Assembly: GCF_002909255.1 (NCBI RefSeq) | Contig: NZ_PIOB01000001.1 | Coordinates: 1-64,000, forward strand | DNA from: Arenibacter hampyeongensis | Lineage (GTDB): Bacteria; Bacteroidota; Bacteroidia; Flavobacteriales; Flavobacteriaceae | DNA: 64,000 nucleotides | Direction: 5' to 3' | The notes under the pieces: generated by a model | Databases searched by the model: none | Told to the model about the DNA's origin: nothing | What the model saw: the letters and a program-made list of their open reading frames with translations, nothing else | Translations under genes and position numbers: made by a program | In this document: positions 48,264-56,680 of the stretch, one piece after another | Layout: the number at the start of each line of letters is the position of its first letter | Position numbering within the stretch: the stretch's first letter is position 1

Positions 48264-48293
48264 TGTCGTTCATTGGAATACTTTTGTCGTTCA
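48264..48293. promoter_or_regulatory. LytTR-type direct repeat upstream of the TonB receptor
   Basis: The 9-mer TGTCGTTCA occurs at 48264-48272 and 48285-48293, separated by exactly 12 bp. Regulators of the LytTR family bind 9-bp direct repeats with a spacer of about 12 bp, and each copy holds the CGTT core. The site lies 81 bp upstream of the receptor ATG and between it and the LytS/LytTR operon. Confidence 0.65.
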
Positions 48294-48374
48294 CAGAAAA
48301 TACCCATCCCTTCTCGATAAAAAAATGAATCTTTGTTATTCCTAAAGTTCCTATTTAACGTAATAAAGGAAGTC

Positions 48375-50756
48375 ATGAAAAAAATATTGGTACAAGTGTT
48401 GATTGTCGGTTCGCTAATTCTATTCAGCACCAATGTCATGGCACAGAATGTTACCCTAACTATAAAGGGAACCGTAGTGGAGGAATCCACCGGGCAGCCT
48501 ATTTCCTTTGCCACCGTAATGATTGCAGACAACGAGACCAAAAAGCCAATTGAAGGCACTACTACATTGGAGGACGGTAGTTTTTCGTTGGAAACCAACG
48601 CCTCCGATTTTTATATTGAAGTGAGTTTTCTAGGCTTCAAAACCAAAACCTTTGGATCACCCCCTACCCCCGGTAAAACTATAAATTTAGGTACCGTGAC
48701 CCTTTCGGAAGATGCGGAACAGTTACAGGAAGTAGTGGTGCAAGGCGAAGTTTCCCGTACCGAATTTAGGTTGGACAAACGCGTATTCAATGTGGGCAAA
48801 GACCTCAGTACTACTGGGGCAAGTGCCTTGGAGGTTTTAAATAACGTGCCATCCGTTAACGTTAACATTGAGGGAAGGATAAGCCTGCGTGGCAGTCAGG
48901 GCGTACAGATACTCATCAATGGAAAACCATCCATAATTGCAAGTGAGGAGGGCAACGCCCTTGGTACTATAACTGCTGATATGATAGACAGGATCGAGGT
49001 AATGACCAACCCTTCCGCAAAATACGATGCCGAAGGGACTTCCGGTATAATCAATATTGTTCTTAAAAAAGAGGAGCGCAAAGGACTCAATGGCTCCATC
49101 TCCGTGAATACAGGGGCACCCGATAGCCATAGTGTGGGAGTAAGTCTAAATAGACGAACAGAAAATTTCAACCTTTTCACTCAACTAGGAATAGGTCTTC
49201 GCGATATGCCCAACGATATTGAAACCCGAAACGTAGATTTGGAAAACAACACCACCATTCTTAGCAACGGTACCGAGTACCGCAATGAAACCTATTATAA
49301 TATTGTACTGGGAACAGACTATCACATTAATGATAACAACGTACTAACCCTCTCTGGCAACTTTGCCATGGAAATAGAGGAGCAACCCTCCAACACCAGT
49401 TTTGTGTCCCTAGACTCCAACAATGCCATTAGCTCGGAATGGGAACGCAACGAAGTTACTGATGCAAAAAATCCCAAATTTCAGTATGAATTGCAGTACA
49501 AAAAGGAATTTAAAAATAATGAGGAACATACCTTACTTTTTAGTGGTTTGGGAAATTTCTTTGGTAAAGACCAATCCTCGGAATTCTTGAACAACACTAT
49601 TGCCGGAGAGGATAAAGACAGCAGACAACAGACTCGAACCGATTTCAAAGAGGCTATATTTACATTCAAACTGGATTATACCAATCCACTAACGGAGGAA
49701 TGGACCATAGAAACAGGGGCCCAATATGTCTTTAACGATGTAAGCAATGATTACGAAGTAAATAATTTTGTAAACGGATCATTTATCAATGACGCAGGTT
49801 TGACCAATGTTTTTGAATTTGACCAAAAGGTTCTTGGACTATATGGTACTGGCTCGTACGAAGGAAAAAAATGGGGCATTAAAGGAGGATTACGCTTGGA
49901 ACAGACCGATCAGAACACATTTTTGATTACTACAAGTGCCGCCAATGATCAAAACTATTCCAATTTTTTTCCAAGTCTTCATACTTCCTACAAATTTAGT
50001 GACAAAGTATCCCTACAGGCCGGGTACTCTAAGCGAATATATAGACCAAGAATGTGGGATCTAAACCCCTTTTTCAATATCCGAAACAATTATAGCGTAC
50101 GCCAAGGTAACCCTGAACTACAGCCCGAATTTACCGATTCTTATGAAATTACCAGTATATACATTTTAGGTCCGGCAAGTATAAATTTTGGGGTGTATCA
50201 TCGCTATACCACAGACGTAATAGAGCGTATAACTACCTTCGAGAACAATGTCAGCACCTTTAGACCCGAAAATATCGGGGTCAACAAGGCAACAGGCGTA
50301 GAGTTCAACGCCAAATACAGTCCGGCCAAATGGCTTACCTTTAATAGTGACCTTAATTACAATCAATTTAAAAGGGATGGTATCTACGAAACCACCGTTT
50401 TTGATTTTGGCAGCGACCAATGGTCCTCCAAATTAATGGCCAAATTCAAATTTCCGGCGGATATCGATTTGGAGATGACCGGCAACTACCAATCCAGTTA
50501 CCAAACCGTACAGAGCACGGTAAGCGACAATCTCTTTTTGGATTTGGGAATTAGAAAGAGTATGCTTAAAGGCAAAGCAGTACTAAACCTAAGCATAAGG
50601 GACGTATTCGCCTCCAGGGTAGATGAGAGCCAAATTGCCCAAGCCGGTTACGAAGTCTACAATCGCCGTCAACGGGGAAGGTTTATAGCTTTTGGTTTTA
50701 GCTATGGATTTGGAAAGGGAGAAGCCATGCAATATTCTGGACAGCGTAGGAGATAG
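48375..50756 (+). CDS. TonB-dependent receptor (outer-membrane beta-barrel family)
   Basis: A 793-residue outer-membrane protein from the ATG at 48375 (signal peptide ending NVMAQ). It has an N-terminal carboxypeptidase-regulatory-like domain (about 30-115, GTVVEESTGQPISFATV), a plug (about 120-215, VLNNVPSVNVNIEGRISLRG) and a 22-strand-type barrel ending in FAFSYGFGK-like strands (IAFGFSYGFGKGEAM). This is the non-SusC group: no SusD partner follows and the KGAAASALYG signature is missing. It may import peptides, metals or small molecules. The divergent two-component pair probably controls it. Confidence 0.93.
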   Translation: MKKILVQVLIVGSLILFSTNVMAQNVTLTIKGTVVEESTGQPISFATVMIADNETKKPIEGTTTLEDGSFSLETNASDFYIEVSFLGFKTKTFGSPPTPGKTINLGTVTLSEDAEQLQEVVVQGEVSRTEFRLDKRVFNVGKDLSTTGASALEVLNNVPSVNVNIEGRISLRGSQGVQILINGKPSIIASEEGNALGTITADMIDRIEVMTNPSAKYDAEGTSGIINIVLKKEERKGLNGSISVNTGAPDSHSVGVSLNRRTENFNLFTQLGIGLRDMPNDIETRNVDLENNTTILSNGTEYRNETYYNIVLGTDYHINDNNVLTLSGNFAMEIEEQPSNTSFVSLDSNNAISSEWERNEVTDAKNPKFQYELQYKKEFKNNEEHTLLFSGLGNFFGKDQSSEFLNNTIAGEDKDSRQQTRTDFKEAIFTFKLDYTNPLTEEWTIETGAQYVFNDVSNDYEVNNFVNGSFINDAGLTNVFEFDQKVLGLYGTGSYEGKKWGIKGGLRLEQTDQNTFLITTSAANDQNYSNFFPSLHTSYKFSDKVSLQAGYSKRIYRPRMWDLNPFFNIRNNYSVRQGNPELQPEFTDSYEITSIYILGPASINFGVYHRYTTDVIERITTFENNVSTFRPENIGVNKATGVEFNAKYSPAKWLTFNSDLNYNQFKRDGIYETTVFDFGSDQWSSKLMAKFKFPADIDLEMTGNYQSSYQTVQSTVSDNLFLDLGIRKSMLKGKAVLNLSIRDVFASRVDESQIAQAGYEVYNRRQRGRFIAFGFSYGFGKGEAMQYSGQRRR

Positions 50757-50781
50757 AATGGGTTGATTTTGGGCCTTGGAA

Positions 50782-51000
50782 TTACTTCATTTCAAATCGA
50801 ACAAGGTAAGTAACTCTTTTTTTACGGATCATAGATATACCCCAACCCTGAATTTCATAGGCAATGTTCCCATCCTCCAAATGTAGACGATAAAGACCAA
50901 GAGCCATTGGAATGTCTGTTATATTTTCATGTTTTGGAGAAAAATATTTTCCATCATCGGCCCAATGAAAAGACAAATCGTTTATTGGAACTTTATTAAA
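50782..51000 (-). pseudogene. Possible fragment of an unknown protein gene
   Basis: An open frame without a good start (a TTG at 50976 is the only candidate) reads like real protein, with PMALGLYRLHLEDGNIAYEI near the middle and KKRVTYLVRFEMK at the end. It follows a stop and is too short for a domain. It may be the remnant of a truncated gene or a small protein with TTG start. I do not recognise it. Confidence 0.3.
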
Positions 51001-51022
51001 GAATTGCTAAGGTAACCTCCGT

Positions 51023-51535
51023 TCATATTTGATGAACTACCGCCTTTGGTAGGTCGGTATCCAATACCAAATAAGTTGCCGGAATATCAGCTAGCTTTCC
51101 TCCATGATACCCCATGATGGCCCCTGGGTTGATCAGAAGGGTGTCCCCAACCATTTCATCGTTCACCACCATATGATTATGTCCATAGCACACAATGTCG
51201 AACCCTCCATTCTCCGCAATTTCCCTAGCCTTATCCGGGTAGTGATTCATGGCGAAAGAACGCCCACCTAAGAGACTTCTAAAATATTCTCCATGAATGT
51301 GAATATTCGAATATTTCTTTGAGTTCCCTATGATAGCCGATACATCCCCATCGTTATTGCCAAATACAATATGAACCGGTCTGGAATACGCACGCCCCAA
51401 TAAATGTATGACAAAAGGCGAACAAAGGTCACCACAGAACAGCATCGCCTCTGTAGCCTGTAGCTCCGGCATGGCCAAGGCTTTTTGCAGGTTCCAGACG
51501 TTGTCGTGGATATCGGAAATTATGGCGATTTTCAT
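51023..51535 (-). CDS. YfcE/MJ0936-type metallophosphoesterase
   Basis: A 170-residue cytoplasmic phosphodiesterase of the small calcineurin-like group. The metal motifs appear in order: IISDIHDNVWNL (D-x-H), FCGDLC, FGNNDGD, and CYGHNHM near residue 125. Relatives cleave model phosphodiesters or cyclic nucleotides; the natural substrate is generally unknown. It diverges from miaE. Confidence 0.92.
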   Translation of the reverse strand: MKIAIISDIHDNVWNLQKALAMPELQATEAMLFCGDLCSPFVIHLLGRAYSRPVHIVFGNNDGDVSAIIGNSKKYSNIHIHGEYFRSLLGGRSFAMNHYPDKAREIAENGGFDIVCYGHNHMVVNDEMVGDTLLINPGAIMGYHGGKLADIPATYLVLDTDLPKAVVHQI

Positions 51536-51733
51536 TTGCGGTTTCTATTATTAGCTTAAATGCCCTTAAAGAAGCAACTCGGCTATTGATCTATCTTTTA
51601 TTCAATCTTTCAAAGAAGATAATAAAAATTCTGTAACACCATTAACTCTTTCCAAAAAAGTACATTTTGTAAAGAGTTTAGGTTAAATGATTTCTTTAGC
51701 TGCTTATTCCTATTTTTACAAAAACATTAACCC

Positions 51734-52315
51734 ATGCTCCATTTAAAATTGGCAACAGACCCACGTTGGGTCAATATTGTTGAAAAAAACATAGAAGAAA
51801 TACTAACAGACCATGCGTGGTGTGAACAAAAGGCCGCTACCAATGCGATCACTATTATTACACTTAATTCTGAATACCCTGATTTAGTTACCGATTTACT
51901 CCTTTTGGCCCAAGAAGAATTACAACATTTTCAAATGGTACATGATATCATTAAAAAGCGCGGTTACACCTTAGGCAGAGAGCGTAAGGACAGCTATGTT
52001 AACGAGCTTTATAAGTTTATGAATAAAGGTGGCAGCAGGCTTAAATCGATGGTAGATAGACTCTTATTTTCCGCTATGATCGAAGCGAGAAGCTGTGAAC
52101 GTTTTAAACTACTTTCAAAAGAAATAAAAGACCCTGAACTTTCTAAATTCTATCACGATTTAATGATTAGCGAAGCAGGCCATTACACCACTTTTATTGG
52201 ATTTGCCCGCAAATACGGCCAGAATATTGATGTAGACCAACGCTGGCAAGAGCTTGTTGAATTTGAAGCTGAAGTGATAAAAAACTACGGAAAAGAAGAA
52301 ACAATACACGGATAA
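51734..52315 (+). CDS. miaE: tRNA-(ms2io6A)-hydroxylase (MiaE)
   Basis: A 193-residue diiron protein of the MiaE family. The ferritin-like helices carry ExxH iron ligands in AQEELQHFQMVH and SEAGHYTTF, with further Glu in MIEARSCERFKLL. It hydroxylates the isopentenyl side chain of ms2i6A at position 37 of tRNAs. Length matches flavobacterial MiaE. It stands alone on the plus strand. Confidence 0.93.
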   Translation: MLHLKLATDPRWVNIVEKNIEEILTDHAWCEQKAATNAITIITLNSEYPDLVTDLLLLAQEELQHFQMVHDIIKKRGYTLGRERKDSYVNELYKFMNKGGSRLKSMVDRLLFSAMIEARSCERFKLLSKEIKDPELSKFYHDLMISEAGHYTTFIGFARKYGQNIDVDQRWQELVEFEAEVIKNYGKEETIHG

Positions 52316-52378
52316 AACGAATGTTGCGCTTCAAAATTTACTAATTCATAGCTTTTAACTACTTTCCTCTATTTCTTT

Positions 52379-53089
52379 TTATTTCCCTTCTGGTTGGGTA
52401 GGCTTTTTCTCATCGACAAATTCATCATTCAATTGTTTATTTTCCTCAAGGTCAACCGCATGGTACATTGAGGCAAAAGCAGCGCAAATCCATATAATGG
52501 AGAATACAATACCAACAATAAAACAGATGAGTCCACCAATTACTATAGGAATTACGAGCAATCCCATTCCAAAAATCTGCCAACCGTGCCCCTTGGTCAT
52601 TTCCCAGCTTTTTTCAACAGCAGCAATGGGTTCCATATTTTTATCCATAACCAGGTAGGAAACGAATGCCAACCTACAGGCCAGAATAATACCGGGTACA
52701 ATTAGAAAAACAAACCCTAATCCTACTATGGCCAAGGTGAGTAAATTAGCAAGGATGATATTGATGTAATTCTTTCTAAAGCCATCGAACATCTCACTGA
52801 TTTCAAATTTTTGATTTCGAATGGCACGTAGGTACATTAAATTGCCCCCATATTTGACCACGGAAAAGAAAAACAACCAATAGGCGGCGCCCAAAATCTG
52901 TAAAATTATCATTCCCGGGGAATTATCGGCATCGGAATCCCGAACAATGGAAGCCGGAGATTCAGCAATACCCACAATGATCATCACTAAAAATAAATAC
53001 AAAAAGTGTTTCCACATTTGCTGCCAGCCATAAGCATAAGATCCAGAAATGGTAGCTTCGGGTCTTCTTTCTTCTTTTATTATTTCCAT
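52379..53089 (-). CDS. Integral membrane protein, GPDP-membrane-domain-like
   Basis: A 236-residue membrane protein; I choose the ATG at 53089 rather than a GTG 21 bp upstream. Five to six helices are predicted (near residues 28-48, 67-87, 115-145, 170-205). It resembles the glycerophosphodiester-phosphodiesterase membrane domain/DUF975-like families (FVFLIVPGIILACRLAFV; MDKNMEPIAAVEKSWEMTKG). The acidic C-terminal tail faces the cytoplasm. Its function is unknown. Confidence 0.82.
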   Translation of the reverse strand: MEIIKEERRPEATISGSYAYGWQQMWKHFLYLFLVMIIVGIAESPASIVRDSDADNSPGMIILQILGAAYWLFFFSVVKYGGNLMYLRAIRNQKFEISEMFDGFRKNYINIILANLLTLAIVGLGFVFLIVPGIILACRLAFVSYLVMDKNMEPIAAVEKSWEMTKGHGWQIFGMGLLVIPIVIGGLICFIVGIVFSIIWICAAFASMYHAVDLEENKQLNDEFVDEKKPTQPEGK

Positions 53090-53232
53090 GAGCTTGAAAT
53101 TTATATTCACACAAATTTAAGTGTGTCCTATTAAAATACATTCCAACTTAAGTAGTGAATTTTAAATCACTACTAAGGTAGGGGTAGGTATTACCTACAT
53201 TTTTATACTTTTAACCTATAACAAACAAAAAC

Positions 53233-54180
53233 TTGCTCAGTTTAATCTTCATAGTCGTATTTGTATTTTGTGCCGCTACAGCATCGGCATGTATATTAGT
53301 GGGCCACCAATTCATCACCACTTACAATACTGAATTTCATCGCAACTACTTTTATTTTTTGGTCACTTTTTTTTCATTTGCTTTTTATGGCATTTGGGCA
53401 CCGATCATTATGAGGGTTATACTCACTTCAATTGAGGTTGATGGTAATACCGTTGAAACGGTAACCAATTTTTTACCGGTACTTGGTGTGCCCTTTTTGC
53501 TTATTTCTTGGTTCATGTTGGTAAAAATGGGGTTTTCGCTGATTGACGTGAAGTCAAAGAACAGAGCGATTCGTATCTATCTGATTTTTTTGGCAATAGT
53601 ATTCGTTGTCGTGTCTGGAATTTTCTTTTTAACTGATAACTTTCTAGCTTTCATTACAGAAAATCTCATTTATACTGAAATGGGAATTTTTGTTGGTTTG
53701 GAACTTGGTTATATGCTCATATTTGCTGGGATTGTCCGGCACTATTCAAAAAGACAGAAACGAGCTGATAAAAAAATATTGATCCGCTTCATGATATTGA
53801 TGCTTTTGGCCCTTGTATTAAGACTGGCGGTATTGCCCTTTGCCTTTTCCAGCCCATGGATCGTTGCCCCATTGATATTGGTGTATTTCATTTCAAATTT
53901 GGTACCCTTGTTTTATCTAAAACTCTATTCCCATTTGGTATTTGCACCTTTGCATTCCGAAAACCCGAATCAAGAGAAAAAGGAATTAATTTATAACAAA
54001 TATGAAATTTCGAAGCGCGAAAAAGAAGTTATTGAGCAAATCTGCCTAGGTAAGACCAACCAACAAATAGCGGACGAATTGTTCATTAGCCTACAGACCG
54101 TAAAAGACCATACACATCGGATTTATACCAAAATAGGTATAAAAAGTCGAATGAAATTGGTTCAAATGATGAATGACTAG
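53233..54180 (+). CDS. Membrane-bound LuxR-type transcriptional regulator
   Basis: A 315-residue protein that starts at TTG (53233). Seven hydrophobic segments fill residues about 1-240. The C-terminal ~65 residues are a LuxR/GerE helix-turn-helix: ISKREKEVIEQICLGKTNQQ, IADELFISLQTVKDH and IYTKIGIKSRMKLV. Such membrane-integrated LuxR regulators occur in Bacteroidota and probably act at the membrane on nearby or distant promoters. It diverges from the membrane protein gene, and may regulate it (inference). Confidence 0.88.
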   Translation: MLSLIFIVVFVFCAATASACILVGHQFITTYNTEFHRNYFYFLVTFFSFAFYGIWAPIIMRVILTSIEVDGNTVETVTNFLPVLGVPFLLISWFMLVKMGFSLIDVKSKNRAIRIYLIFLAIVFVVVSGIFFLTDNFLAFITENLIYTEMGIFVGLELGYMLIFAGIVRHYSKRQKRADKKILIRFMILMLLALVLRLAVLPFAFSSPWIVAPLILVYFISNLVPLFYLKLYSHLVFAPLHSENPNQEKKELIYNKYEISKREKEVIEQICLGKTNQQIADELFISLQTVKDHTHRIYTKIGIKSRMKLVQMMND

Positions 54181-54395
54181 CGTTGAGATTCATTAAAACC
54201 ATTTTCCTGAAATGGTTAAAGAAAATAGTATGATAAAAGTTACTCCAGAATAAATCCAAAAAGCTAAAGATTCATGATACAGGTCAGGGCTTTGAGCTAG
54301 TAATATTCAATTTGTAAAAAATTTTGGTTCAGGTAACTACTTTTTTTGGCATTGCACTTTTTAACCTACTATGGTATAAGCCTGTACAAAATAAA

Positions 54396-54425
54396 AAATC
54401 CAACCTATTTGCATAAGTTGGATTT
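54396..54425 (-). terminator. Terminator hairpin, copy 1 of a duplicated site
   Basis: AAATCCAAC pairs with GTTGGATTT around a 12-nt loop, and the A run to the left becomes a T run on the minus strand. The same hairpin, with one loop change, recurs at 55102-55131. Confidence 0.75.
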
Positions 54426-54500
54426 CTCTTTTGCCAGACCCTTCTTGAGCTCCCTTCGACTCCGCTCAGGGTAAACTTCTCGCTCCAAACGGTAAAAACT

Positions 54501-54531
54501 AAAAAAAGACAGTCTTTATGACTGCCTTTTC
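54501..54531 (-). terminator. Terminator of the YegP-like gene
   Basis: On the minus strand GGCAGTC and GACTGTC form a stem around ATAAA, followed by a T run. It lies 40 bp after the stop of the DUF1508 gene. Confidence 0.8.
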
Positions 54532-54570
54532 AGATAAATGTCACGTAGAGTGTTATTGCAAAAGAAACCT

Positions 54571-54900
54571 TTATGAGATATCCTCAACTGAAGCCTCAGG
54601 TGCGTTTTTCTTAACCGAAGCAATACCATTTTCCATGGCCGTTGAACTTGAATACATTTCGCTTTTGCCGATTACTTGACCATTGGATGCCTTTAGGTTA
54701 AAGTAAGGGCTGCCATCCTTAGCCGTATTGCGATCATATCTTCCATCATCTTGCGAATTTTTTCTTACGGATGATATCCCATTATCACAAGCAACTTTGG
54801 TGGTATACGCCTCACTTCCCAAAATGATCTGTCCATTGGATGCCTTTAGATTAAACCTAAACTGTCCGGATTTGTCCTTTTTAATTTCAAATTTTCCCAT
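54571..54900 (-). CDS. YegP/UPF0339-family protein (two DUF1508 repeats)
   Basis: A 109-residue protein built from two copies of a ~48-residue repeat: FRFNLKASNGQIILGSEAYT (about 13-32) and YFNLKASNGQVIGKSEMYS (about 61-79), each followed by a helix with NGI-SVKKN. This is the DUF1508/YegP fold. The biological role is unknown; it is a small cytoplasmic protein. It has its own terminator and lies between two copies of a tRNA-type terminator hairpin. Confidence 0.92.
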   Translation of the reverse strand: MGKFEIKKDKSGQFRFNLKASNGQIILGSEAYTTKVACDNGISSVRKNSQDDGRYDRNTAKDGSPYFNLKASNGQVIGKSEMYSSSTAMENGIASVKKNAPEASVEDIS

Positions 54901-55096
54901 TAGTAATATTTAATATTAAGACTTAAATATAATAATTTTTTTTGACGGTCATTTGAATAAATGACCTAGCCTCCACGATAAGATCTGTTATAAAGCATAT
55001 TAAAAACTCAGTTTATATTATAGAAGACATCGGACCATTTTTGCATAAACACAACAATTGGTCATAATCCTTTGATGCTACAGAATATGCACTAAA

Positions 55097-55155
55097 CAAA
55101 AAAATCCAACCTATTTCCATAAGTTGGATTTCCATTTTTGCTCCCTCTTGGGCTT
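55097..55155 (-). other. Second terminator copy with tRNA 3'-end-like remnant
   Basis: The hairpin AAATCCAAC/GTTGGATTT (55102-55131) is followed, reading right to left, by a piece that resembles a tRNA T-arm end and acceptor stem: CCCAAGAGGGAGC on the minus strand (55140-55152). This is the arrangement expected at the end of a tRNA gene. The matching part at 56491-56531 is longer and clearer. Confidence 0.55.
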
Positions 55156-55308
55156 AAGTCTTCTAAGGTATTAATGAGACAAACTCTTTACAAATCGCCC
55201 CTTTTTTAAAGAGTTTTTTGAGTGAGGCAAAATTTAGTATCTATCTATAAAGTTCAAATTAAGGATTATTAAATGGCAAAAATTGGGATAAATGGTTCCC
55301 TTAAATAA

Positions 55309-55500
55309 TTTGAAAGAATTGTTACGCTTCTAAAAAAGAATAACCTATATCATGGTATTAAAGATGATTGTGAAAATTATTCAATATAAGAATTAGAACA
55401 GTATCTTGAATTGATTTCAAAACATAATAGTATAGATAAAGGATACGAATCCCAATCATTTAAGACCTGTCAAAATATCGGACTATTTCAAAGCAAGAAA
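55309..55500 (+). pseudogene. Decayed ORF upstream of the toxin-antitoxin pair
   Basis: Coding-like sequence (LLKKNNLYHGIKDDCENY, then in the next frame ELEQYLELISKHNSIDKGYE) is broken by a frameshift near 55380 and a stop. It reads as the remains of one short gene. The family is not recognised and the call is tentative. Confidence 0.3.
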
Positions 55501-55502
55501 AG

Positions 55503-55517
55503 TGTATATTATATACA
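55503..55517. promoter_or_regulatory. Operator dyad of the toxin-antitoxin operon
   Basis: TGTATATTATATACA is a 15-bp palindrome around one central base. It lies 41 bp upstream of the antitoxin start. An exact TAnnTTTG -7 element (TATATTTG) is at 55532-55539. Autoregulation by the antitoxin, alone or with the toxin, is typical of such operons. Confidence 0.6.
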
Positions 55518-55557
55518 TAATATATTTATTGTATATTTGTTTAATAAAATATTGATC

Positions 55558-55809
55558 ATGAAAAAAAACATAGACATTGACGAAACAATTTTGACTAAAC
55601 TTAAAATCTTATCGGCATTCGAGAATATGAGCGTAAAGGCTCTTATGGAAAAGGCAGTATCATTTTTCGTGGAACAAAAGGAGAAAGAACGCTTAAATGC
55701 TCTTTCGGATGAAGAAAAAGAAGATTTAGGACTTCTCCTACTAATGCAACAAGTAGATAGAACTGAAACAGTGAGTAGAGAAGAAGTAATGAATGCCTTA
55801 GACGAATGA
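55558..55809 (+). CDS. Antitoxin of a RelE/ParE-type module
   Basis: An 83-residue acidic protein from the ATG at 55558. The N-terminus KNIDIDETILTKLKILSAFEN followed by MSVKALMEKAVSFFVEQKE looks like a ribbon-helix-helix DNA-binding domain (written here in parts). The C-terminal half is charged, as expected for the toxin-neutralising tail. The open frame extends upstream to 55411 but only through decayed sequence. Its stop overlaps the toxin start (ATGA). Confidence 0.82.
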   Translation: MKKNIDIDETILTKLKILSAFENMSVKALMEKAVSFFVEQKEKERLNALSDEEKEDLGLLLLMQQVDRTETVSREEVMNALDE

Positions 55810-56075
55810 AAGTTATCTTCCTAAAGAGTTTTCTTATTGACATTAAGAAAGTCAAGGACAAGGGACTAAAATCAAGAATAAAGAAATTGATTCTTGAAAT
55901 TGAAGCTGCCCAAAGTTTAGAAGAAATGACTGGCGTAAAAAAAATGAGGGGCTACTCCATAGCTTACCGAATAAGAATGGGCGATTATAGATTAGGACTG
56001 TATAAAGAAACCGATTGTGTCGAATTAGCAAGGTTTCTAAAACGCAATGAAATTTATAAAGTTTTTCCCAAGTAA
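55806..56075 (+). CDS. RelE/ParE-family toxin
   Basis: An 89-residue basic protein with the RelE/ParE pattern: KVIFLKSFLIDIKKVKDKG at the start, MTGVKKMRGYSIAYRIRMGDYR in the middle (core MRGYSIAYRIRMGDYRLG) and a final strand ELARFLKRNEIYKVFP. Relatives cut mRNA on the ribosome or poison gyrase. Translational overlap with the antitoxin supports the pairing. Confidence 0.88.
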   Translation: MKVIFLKSFLIDIKKVKDKGLKSRIKKLILEIEAAQSLEEMTGVKKMRGYSIAYRIRMGDYRLGLYKETDCVELARFLKRNEIYKVFPK

Positions 56076-56141
56076 TATTCTATTTAAAGTTTAAATATAG
56101 GACATATTAGAAGATGGTTTTACGTCGCATTGATATAGTGA

Positions 56142-56309
56142 TTTAGGAGCAACCTAAGGGATAATGGTTTTCTGACCGCTGAGGATGTCAGAAAGCTGCT
56201 AAAAGAGTATATAACCACCCAAAAAATTACTTTTGATTGTATAGACGATGAAAAAGCCAAATTCGTATCGGAAGCGTTAATTGATAATTATAATCGGTCA
56301 AAGTCTTAA
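56142..56309 (+). pseudogene. Gene remnant left of the attachment site
   Basis: A 55-codon frame without a start codon reads like protein: GFLTAEDVRKLLKEYIT and FDCIDDEKAKFVSEALIDNY, then a stop. It is probably the 3' end of a lost gene of an older integrated element. The family is not recognised. Confidence 0.4.
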
Positions 56310-56448
56310 TGAACGATGAATTGGATTCTGTGAGGAATCTACCCTGTCTTGCTTTCAAATTAAGGAAAAGAATACCGCTCACTTTCCCGCCTTTTAGTAA
56401 ATACATACAGAATTGAAAAAATCCGTTTCAAAAAAGCACGCTGAAAAT

Positions 56449-56482
56449 TAAAAAAGGCAGCTACATTTTCATGTTACTGCCT
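56449..56482 (-). terminator. Terminator downstream of the tRNA-Asn fragment
   Basis: AGGCAG and CTGCCT form a stem, and the A run at the left becomes a T run on the minus strand. It is placed as a terminator for the tRNA read on the minus strand. Confidence 0.7.
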
Positions 56483-56490
56483 GATTATTA

Positions 56491-56531
56491 AGCCCCTCTT
56501 GGGCTCGAACCAAGGACCCTCTGATTAACAG
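56491..56531 (-). other. tRNA-Asn 3' fragment, attachment site of an integrative element
   Basis: On the minus strand this reads as the anticodon loop of tRNA-Asn (CTGTTAAT, anticodon GTT), the variable region, an intact T-arm (CTTGG, loop TTCGAGC, CCAAG) and part of the acceptor stem. The 5' half is missing: sequence right of 56531 no longer matches a tRNA. This is what remains at one end when an element integrates into a tRNA gene with crossover at the anticodon loop. The integrase gene starts 150 bp to the right. Confidence 0.82.
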
Positions 56532-56680
56532 CCTCAAAAGTGGTGGTTTCATGTAACGTCATTTGTCTTCTTATAGTCTGATTATCAATATTTTATGAAA
56601 AATTGTTTTGTATTTGGTAATATAATTTTTACATTTAATAGCCCATTTGTTGTACCTATGTTGTACCCAAATCAAGTCAA

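Larger units (their letters stand above)
54181..54570. other. Intergenic region with two terminators and a palindromic repeat
   Basis: A 390-bp stretch with no gene. It holds the terminator hairpins at 54396-54425 and 54501-54531 and, between them, a repeat with CCCTTCGACTCCGCTCAGGG, a motif I remember as widespread between genes of Bacteroidota. Confidence 0.65.
54901..55557. other. Region with hairpins and a decayed ORF before the toxin-antitoxin genes
   Basis: About 650 bp. It holds a small dyad GGTCATTT/AAATGACC (54947-54966), the terminator plus tRNA-like remnant at 55097-55155, a decayed coding stretch (55309-55500) and the toxin-antitoxin control region (55503-55539). Confidence 0.6.
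56076..56680. other. Region with gene remnant and tRNA attachment site before the integrase
   Basis: About 600 bp. It holds a decayed ORF (56142-56309), a terminator hairpin (56449-56482), a tRNA-Asn 3' fragment (56491-56531) and the integrase leader, which has two TTGTACC direct repeats at about 56650-56667 that may be integrase arm sites. Confidence 0.65.
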
